DNA from: Chrysomallon squamiferum
Lineage: Eukaryota > Mollusca > Gastropoda > Neomphalida > Peltospiridae
Length of the DNA stretch: 31,955 bases
NCBI GenBank assembly: GCA_012295275.1
Contig: CM022675.1
Coordinates: forward strand, 1 to 31,955
Direction of reading: 5' to 3'
The position numbers and the translations under genes were made by a program. Of this stretch, positions 24,456-31,955 are shown one piece after another. Below the pieces are notes generated by a model. The model was not told the origin of the DNA. It did no database searches and saw only the letters and a program-made list of their open reading frames with translations. The first letter of the stretch is position 1; the number at the start of each line of letters is the position of its first letter.

Positions 24456-26285
24456 GATAGACACCTACAGATCACCTTACATACAGATACAGATTTATAC
24501 AAATTTACATACAGAGATTGATGCAAAGATTGATGCATATCGAAATACAACAGTAAATATACAGATTAATAAGTACATACCTAGAGATAACGATAAACAA
24601 ATACAATTGATTAATACCTACATAAATGTAAGGATCACACAGACATAGTTTCATAAAAACCTACATATGTCGATATATGCAAACATATTTTAATAGATAG
24701 ATGCTCATATACTACAGACAATAACAAATACACAACTAGACTGATAGATAATTACATACAAGGAAAGAATTAAACATCGAAATAAATTCATATATATATA
24801 CTTACAGATAACGATAGACACAAATATATATTGATAAACACACAGCTACATATATAGCAATAGATACAGATGCTTATCGATTCACACATAAAGATAAATA
24901 TACATACAGAGAGATTAACACACAGCTACAGATAAAGACAGACACAGACATATATTAGTAGACACATACAGATAAAGATAGACACATATATTGATTAATA
25001 TAAAATATATATACAGATATGGGTTGAGAGATACTACAGATAAAACTAGATACAAACATACGTTGATACACACGGGAACATAACGATATGCATATATAGA
25101 GAATAATGCAAACCTACAGATAAAAATAAGCACACATATTGGTTTATACATAACTACATATAGCTAGATACACATATAAATTGATCCTAACCTATAGATA
25201 AGGATAGATACAGATATAGATTAATACACATCTATAGATAAAGGTAAATACAGATATAGAATAAAATACACCTATAGATAGTGATAAATACCGATGTAGA
25301 TTAATAGACACCTACAGAAAAGGACAGATACAGATATTGATTAATATACACCTTTAGATGAGGACAGTTAGAGATATACATTTCGATACACACTTACACT
25401 TAATGGTTGTCAAGATTAATACACACCTACAGATAAGTAAGACATTTATATACATTGAAATGTACCTGCATTTAACGATAGATTAATACAAACCTACAAA
25501 TTACGCTTGATACACTCTGTATATTAGTAGCCACAAATAACGAAGACACATTCATACACTGATACATACCTGCAGATAACGATAAATACAGATATATATG
25601 AATACCCACCTATATATAACGACAAAGAGAGATATAGATTCATAAATACAACTACAAATACCGATATGTACAGATATAGACTAATACACATTTACAGATA
25701 AAGATATACACATATACATTGATATTCACCTACAGATAAAGAGAGATTCAGATATATATATAGATTAATAGATACCTAAAGATAACGATAAATACAGATA
25801 TTTAACAGATAACCTGAAAATAATAATAGATACAGAAAGAGATTAATACACACACCTACAAATAACAATAGATAGAGATATAGATTAATGGAAACCTATA
25901 GATAAGTAGATATACAGATTTATATTAATACACACCAATATACAAAGATGGATTATAGATACAGATTGATATACACCTACAGGAAACCACAAATACAGAG
26001 AGAGATTAATACACACCTATGGACAAAGAAGACACATGTAGATTCAGATAAAGACAGACACAGATTGATACACTCCTACAGATAAAGAGAGAGTCAGAGA
26101 GAGACTGATACAAACGTACAGATAGTGATACAGACATATAGTACATATAGCAATTCACAGCTACAGATAACGGAGAAACGTATATAGATTGAGACCCAGC
26201 TTCAGATAACAAGAGAGACAGATATAGGCTGATACACACCTACAGATATAAAACGGCACCGATATGGACTGATACGTACCTATGG
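24456..26285. repeat. Degenerate ~40-bp satellite, about 45 units
   Basis: Units approximate cctacagataacgatagata, cagatatagattaatacaca. The spacing is 40 bp where clear (25191, 25231, 25271, 25311, 25351) and drifts elsewhere. No coding content. The left edge is the assembly gap. Confidence 0.85.
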
Positions 26286-26554
26286 AAAATGTTTAATTAA
26301 TCGAGTTTTAATTCTGGAAAGACAACTGAAACACAAACATCGAATTGAACATAAACACATACAACGATTTATCCACACAATTAATAATAGCTGCCTACAA
26401 CTAACAAAGGATACTCAATGACATCCACACATACTTACATACATCGATACATACTTACATACATCGACAGATGAATAGAGATATCGTGAATATAGAAATG
26501 AATTATACGAGTGTACTAATAACAATATATATACAAAGGATTAATACGGACATA

Positions 26555-26660
<106 letters not shown>

Positions 26661-27248
26661 ACGCACACACACATCACTTAGTCTAATAACAATAGTAACA
26701 ACAGAAATTGTAAAATAAGTTATTTTTTCTTATTTGCTATGTGTCGTATACTATTTGAATTCAAAGTAAATTTTAGATGATTCCTCACCATTGTTTTAAT
26801 AGATTGTACCTAAAATGCAGCGACACGGAGTCACCTGGTGAGTGATGACACCCCCACCTCGTAGTGGCTAATACGGTAATTTGTACTTGAAAATGGATTA
26901 CCGGGGGACTGTTCACCATAGGTACAAAATATCAGTTTTAATTTTTATTCAATAAATTATATCTATGCAGACACACACACACGCACACATTATTTACAAA
27001 CAATACGTGTTCTAGCATTCACAAACAAGGACACACGCACATACATACACTCATACATGCATGTACACATACAAGTATGCACACACATATATTTTCTTTC
27101 TCTCTGTAACTGTTGTTTGCCTCTTTCCTATATTCCTCATTTGACTGTATACAAATTAGTGTTTTCTGTTTACGAATTTTAAGAATACGTTTCCGTGTGG
27201 AATAAATTATGAAAATTGAATTTGTCTGTTATAGGTTTTGAGCCAGAA

Positions 27249-27524
<276 letters not shown>

Positions 27525-27966
27525 GTTATGTCTAGTCATTTATTTTTACTTAATAAATTTGATGAATTATTGTGAAAAGCATTACATAAATAGATATACA
27601 CTTTTTTCTTTTTAATTAAAGAGAGAAAGCTCTATCATTCTTAAATTTTATTGTTTTCGTACAACTTAATATAATTTCTCAGTAACATATAAATAATAGG
27701 AATAATATATAAAAAAAAACCCAACAAATTAACATAATAATGTGTGAAGGTCTAACTTAGTATATAAATGAACAAAGTATAAGATCAACAGGTAAAATAG
27801 TAAAAATATAATTTTAGTATAAAATAAAACTGAAATATTTTTGAATCAACACCACAAATGATATTATTTTCTGAGGATAAGCAATGAAATAATTTCTTGC
27901 AGGAAAATGGCATAGAGAGGATATACATTTACAAATATTAAATTTGAAATAAGCTGCATCAAATAT

Positions 27967-27972
27967 TTTATT
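27967..27972 (-). promoter_or_regulatory. Candidate polyadenylation signal of the receptor gene
   Basis: Minus-strand AATAAA begins only four bases after the receptor stop codon (27977-27979). If used, the 3'UTR would be very short; AT-rich DNA beyond offers alternatives. Confidence 0.4.
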
Positions 27973-27976
27973 GATT

Positions 27977-28751
27977 TTAATCTGTATTTTCATCTACATC
28001 TTCGTCTTCCAGAACGAAATAAACATTTCCATCATTTTGAAAGAAATTCAGTTCTTCATCTACATTCTCACAGTTGATGTCGTCTGTTTTTAATGAATAC
28101 TGAGATGAATTTACGTCAGTATGGTTATATAAACTGGAATCACAGAAATTTGAAACAACGGCTTCTGTTGTGTCGTAGTCGTCGACGTTTTGTTTACCAA
28201 GATGATGGTACACATTCGATGAAGTTGCTGTCGGTATTTTTGTGTCTGTCGTATCGTAAACTCCATCATCAACGATGTTAATGTGCATCTTCGGTGTGTT
28301 TGTCTTCATTCTTTTCCCGTCTGTTTTGTCAATATCGTCACCATTATGTTTATCTTCAGTAACATTACGAGTTTCTTGAATCGCTTCTGTAATTTCGTAA
28401 TCTGAATCATTACTAACATTCACGTAAATATTCTGTCTGCTGTCAGTGGTTAGAGGGGAACAACTCTGTTTATCAGGTTGAAGTAGAGTTACCGTTCTTC
28501 GTTGTTTATCTTTGTTAATTTTACTGTAATAGTCATCATCTGCTCCTTCGCGTGTCATGTCAGAATTTGCGTAACTTATTACGTCATTAGACAGATTCTC
28601 GTTCATCATATTGATAATTCCCGCATTAACAGGTTCAGGTTCATAGTCTGCAGTTTCAGCGTTGTAACTTTTGTTTATGTGACGTTTGTTTACGTTGAAA
28701 TGAACATTTGGCTCTGAAGTCTTTTCTTTTGCAAAACAAAGACGTTGTTTT
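27977..28751 (-). CDS. Receptor exon: cytoplasmic tail and stop
   Basis: The acceptor TGAATTTCAG starts the exon. The upstream ATG-like extension into the intron is not coding. It begins RKQRLCFAKEK, a basic stop-transfer segment continuing the membrane exon, and carries the paired modules NIYVNVSNDSDYEITEAI and NVYHHLGKQNVDDYDTTEAV, plus VYDTT, SLYNH, SQYSL and NVYFVL. Confidence 0.92.
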
Positions 28752-29453
28752 CTGAAATTCAGCAATAGAAATTAAAAACTTCAAATAACAGAAATTACAT
28801 AGCCAAATAACCCAGTAGCTTTGAAAAATAGTTAAGGGATTCTAGCAGGAATTAGAAAAAAAAAAAGAAGAAAAAAAGTAAATAAATAAATGCGTAATCT
28901 ATAAGCATAAATGAACTTAATGGGCATATAAATATTTCATGTTATAAATGAAGAAAACAAAAAACAAACAAACGTAGCCAAAAAACAAAGAAACAAAAAA
29001 AAGATAAAGGGTTCAATAAGGAAATAGAAATAAAACTAATGGCGGAATTTATGCATATATGAACGTAAAAAATATATATATATATATATTCCGTTTTATA
29101 AAGAAACCAAAAAAAATAAATAAATAAATAAAAATTTAAATAAATAAATAAATAAAATAAAAATAAATAACTATAAATAATATTATAAATAAAAAATTAA
29201 ATAAACTATATTTTAATATTTTAATTAAATAAACAAATACAAAAAAATTTTATTTTTTTAAAATAAATATAAATAAAAAACTAACTACCTAAATAAATAA
29301 ATAAATAAATAAAATGCTATCAAATTAATTCACATTTGGAATTTACGTTTTCACCTTTTTGTGCAGACAATCAAAATGGTTAACAGCAGGGAAACCAAGA
29401 CCAACGATCCGAGACTGGCGCCCACAGACGCTGCAAGTAAAATACAAAAAATA

Positions 29454-29519
<66 letters not shown>

Positions 29520-31376
29520 CACAAATCATGTTCAGTTTGTTTAGCTCGAGTAGCCTCTTTCTGAGAAGAGCTCGTTTCGATGATGTCGCTGGTTCTCCGC
29601 CAGAGGATGCTAAATTTGCTTAAGAGAGGTGTTAACCAGTACCAGAATAATAAACCAGACAAAATTGAAATTAAATATAATTCTTTTCAAAACTGCACAT
29701 TTGCAACTAAAAAAAAATAATAATAATAAAAAAATAAAAACGTAAAAAAAAAAAAAAAAAAAAATCTGATTTCAATATTTCATTATGCAAAGGGTCTCAA
29801 CTGATTCCGAAAATATCAAAAAATTACAGAAAATAAAAAAAAAAAAAAAATAAAATAAAGGAAACCTCTTATTAACTTATTTTTCATTGTAAATCAGATA
29901 TCACATAATTTTAACACTACAGACTACCCTAAAATAGTATTATTAAACATATCAAATCACTCACAGTAATATTTATAAAGTCAGTTCAAATAATAACGTA
30001 GTTTAAAATAATTTCTGGATATAGTTAACTGAATACTGAGTTTGAAGCAAAGTGCCAAGTCAATGTAAAATCCGTCACGAGAACCAAAAATCTGAACTGT
30101 TTATGTGAGAAGCAAATCTGAAAGTATCTAATCATGTTCTTTCTAATTCTGTTAGTACCAGCCTAGGGAAAGTTAAAAAATATGTCCCTCAGTTTTCAAA
30201 TTATTTGGATGACATAGTGAACGTGACTTGGTATGTCTGGAAGAATGATTCAGATGAGAGAATTTCAAAGGTAAAAGAAAAGGGAACAGCTAAAGATTTG
30301 CGCCTCTACATTTCCTCCTTATTGCCCCAGTTTATGGAGCATTTCTATATTATACATATCAAGATGAGACACAAAGTGCTCATTAGCAGCAACATCAAGT
30401 GAACCTTTTTACAGTATTCATCTGTCATACAGGCATCCTGCACTCAAATGTGATAACATCTGATAATCTTGCACATTCGAAAGAGACTATCTGACACACT
30501 TTTCGAAATGATCGATTTCGTCTGATGGATCAGCATCACAGTTCAGAAAGCGCTTGTTAGCAGCTGCTGTGATTTCGATACAGAAAAGCGTGATCTGTTT
30601 AGATGGCTACGGACAGAGAACTTCATTTCATGTTAGCGGACAAAATGTAACATCCGTCACGGTAACGTTCGTCACGCACAATTACGTAACAACATTTTTC
30701 TTATCCGTTGTTTTCCAGCTGAATTAAAACTGAGAGTCTTCTATAGCCTTTCACCTTCTCTCCAATAGTTAACATTTATTTTAGATTTCAGACAATTTTG
30801 AAATAAAGTTAGCTGATTTTCACCAATGTCCTTTTAGTGTAACATCCGTCACGCTCATATTTCTCATGACGTAGCAAGCTACAGATATCCCTGGCTCGTT
30901 TTTCTGTGACTCACAATAGATGTGGCAATAGGCAAGTCTGTTACTCATGGGGGTACGACTCTAGCAATCAGGTTACGTTGGAATGACTCCCAATCCCCCT
31001 GAACGTAACGCCCACATCGTTGAATTACCCCTGATGTTGATAAGAAAAAGAAACAAATAAAAAAAAACACAAAAAAACACAACATTTTTTTCTTTATATT
31101 TATGTACTTTGACAATACTTATCCCAAAAATTAACTTATGATAATAAAATAAATATTAAAAAATGTATATATAACCTGTTATGTTATTCATTCTCTTTCT
31201 TTGTTTTTCGTTATTTTCAGATGAAGCAGGAATCGACTCAGTTGTTAATATATCTGAGGTTTTTCTGTCAGTTGTAGATAACAGTGTCGTTGATTTTGCT
31301 GTCACCGTTGCTGTGGCCCGTTCTGACGTCACTGCTGCTATCGTTGTTGTGGTTGTTGTGGTAGTAGTCTGTTTAT
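27977..31376 (-). CDS. Single-pass membrane receptor, 3' end (stalk, TM, Tyr-rich tail)
   Basis: Three exons join in frame: 31376-31176 (phase 1 to 1), 29430-29355 (phase 1 to 2) and 28751-27977. They encode a Thr/Ser-rich extracellular stalk, a hydrophobic membrane span and a cytoplasmic tail of about 257 residues ending at TAA 27977-27979. The tail is acidic and has many tyrosines in possible SH2-binding contexts (YVNV and YANS fit pYxN; YHHL fits YxxL), plus two DYxxTEA(I/V) motifs. This style recalls the tails of molluscan MEGF/Draper-like or scavenger-type receptors (recall, not aligned). The ligand-binding ectodomain must lie beyond 31376 or outside the window. Role inferred: surface recognition with tyrosine-phosphorylation signalling. 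The introns are AT-rich with poly-A and (TTTA)n tracts. Confidence 0.87.
29355..29430 (-). CDS. Receptor exon: transmembrane segment
   Basis: This is a 76-bp exon between a TTACTTGCAG acceptor and an AAAAG/GTGAAA donor. It encodes SVGASLGSLVLVSLLLTILI followed by VCTK, a clear membrane span of about 21 residues followed by basic residues. Phase 1 in and 2 out match both neighbours exactly. Confidence 0.88.
29456..29519. repeat. (TTTA)n microsatellite
   Basis: About 16 TTTA units lie in the intron about 25 bp upstream (in transcript terms) of the transmembrane-exon acceptor. Confidence 0.96.
30100..30760 (+). pseudogene. Possible relic of an uncharacterised mobile-element-like protein
   Basis: The plus frame ending at TGA 30400-30402 contains YLDDIVNVTWYVWKNDSD, KEKGTAKDLRLYISSLLPQF and a following HFYIIHIKMRHK. 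It vaguely resembles a family of uncharacterised repeated proteins of invertebrates that have a conserved Trp, a Leu-rich stretch and a His-containing segment. Further plus-strand fragments in other frames follow (about 30480-30540). The evidence is weak: no catalytic motif can be named and the frame is broken. It sits in the receptor intron, antisense. Confidence 0.3.
31176..31376 (-). CDS. Receptor exon: Thr-rich mucin-like stalk
   Basis: The minus frame reads nine consecutive Thr, then Ser/Thr/Ala-rich sequence (AKSTTLLSTTDRKTSDILTT) and a short basic-polar end with the sequon NIT. This composition is typical of O-glycosylated stalks. The 201-bp length fits symmetric phase 1, and the donor CAG/GTTATA joins exactly to the transmembrane exon. 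The acceptor AATTAACAG has few pyrimidines; a CAG eight bases further in is an alternative but would break the phase. The plus-strand poly-Val frame over this interval is its shadow. Confidence 0.75.
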
Positions 31377-31379
31377 CTG

Positions 31380-31955
31380 TTAATTATGTTATTATTAGTA
31401 ACAATCACTTGCTTGCGATGAAAGAGAGAGAGAGAGAAAGATGAAGAAGAAGCTAAAATTGTTAAAGGTATACTCGTGGTAGCGTGAACCTGTATGAGTG
31501 TGTATGCTAGTGTGTATGCTAGTGTGTATGCTAGTGTGTATGCTAGTGTGTATGCTAGTGTGTATGCTAGTGTGTATGCTAGTGCATGTACGTGAAAGAG
31601 TGGAAATATCTAAAGGCCAGTATATCAAACACATCTACTCTATTCAACATACTAATACTTTGTGAAAATTCTGGTATAAATGACTGCATTAGTGTCAGTA
31701 TGTGTTAAGATGAGTTTGTGTGTGTGTTTGTGTTGTGTCTTGTGTTAATAAAAATATAATGTATGTAAATGTGAGTGTTTTTGTGAGTTTTTTATGGATG
31801 CATCTTTTTTTTTTTTTTTTTTTTATAATTATGTATATTTGTATCAGTACCTGACTAAGTCTTGGATTGCCTGTATGCATTTCGTTTTTGTTTCTTTATC
31901 TAGAACAAGTTTGTATGTAAGAAGACATGTTTGTTTGTAAACACTCACACAGTTG
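31380..31955. other. Window end, no exon found
   Basis: The remaining receptor ectodomain was not found here. Content is a short GA run, the 12-bp repeat and T-rich DNA (poly-T near 31807-31825). Confidence 0.5.
31497..31583. repeat. 12-bp minisatellite, 7 copies
   Basis: The unit tgtgtatgctag is repeated seven times almost perfectly just upstream of the stalk exon (in transcript terms). Confidence 0.96.

Noticed and set aside
24027-24648. Long reading frames across 24256-24455
   Set aside because: They run through 200 Ns and are artefacts of the gap.
30975-31020. Inverted repeat gttacgtt/aacgtaac as a regulatory hairpin
   Set aside because: An eight-base stem with a loop of over 20 bases is expected by chance in a window of this size.
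31181-31444. Plus-strand protein with a poly-Val hydrophobic stretch
   Set aside because: It is the complement of the minus-strand Thr-rich stalk exon, whose phase fits the adjoining exons.

Overview
The window looks like animal nuclear DNA, most likely from a mollusc (gastropod or cephalopod). It is AT-rich, full of microsatellites and minisatellites, and carries intron-split genes for extracellular EGF, PAN/apple and fibrinogen-related domains. The group assignment is an inference from domain families and repeat style; no species marker is visible. All host genes found lie on the minus strand, so each reads from high to low coordinates. Exons were joined by hand using GT/AG sites and reading phase.

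Layout. (1) 641-1183: a decayed coding relic that resembles the C-terminus of KRBA2/SCAND3-like integrase proteins. (2) 3127-5661: a complete five-exon gene for a secreted PAN-like plus fibrinogen-related-domain protein (326 aa), with a 40-bp minisatellite running downstream from its stop codon. (3) 7915-8084 and 9375-9562: two exons, one propeller-like with a stop codon and one PAN/apple; whether they belong to the EGF gene is unresolved. (4) 10020-14897: a complete Ty3/gypsy LTR retrotransposon on the plus strand, with 98.4% identical LTRs, a 5-bp target duplication, a tRNA-Ser(GCU)-type primer site, and gag/pol frames broken in several places. (5) 15356-22471: eleven exons of an EGF-rich extracellular protein; its 5' part is not seen. 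(6) 22480-27960: no supported gene, but minisatellites, simple repeats and a 200-bp run of N. (7) 27977-31376: the 3' end of a single-pass membrane receptor, with a Thr-rich stalk, a transmembrane exon and a long tyrosine-rich cytoplasmic tail.

The most unusual pattern is that four tandem duplications or minisatellites straddle exon edges in two neighbouring genes. They sit at the stop codon of the fibrinogen-related gene, at both the acceptor and the donor of one EGF-gene exon (21061-21222), and at the acceptor of another (18749-18865). Copies of splice sites and of short coding ends now lie in introns or in the downstream region. This can be read directly from the sequence; its mechanism and effect on splicing are not known.

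Functionally, the host genes suggest secreted or cell-surface recognition and adhesion proteins: a soluble lectin-like FReD protein, an EGF-rich matrix or mucin-like protein, and a receptor with phosphotyrosine-type tail motifs. Nothing in the sequence shows that they act together.
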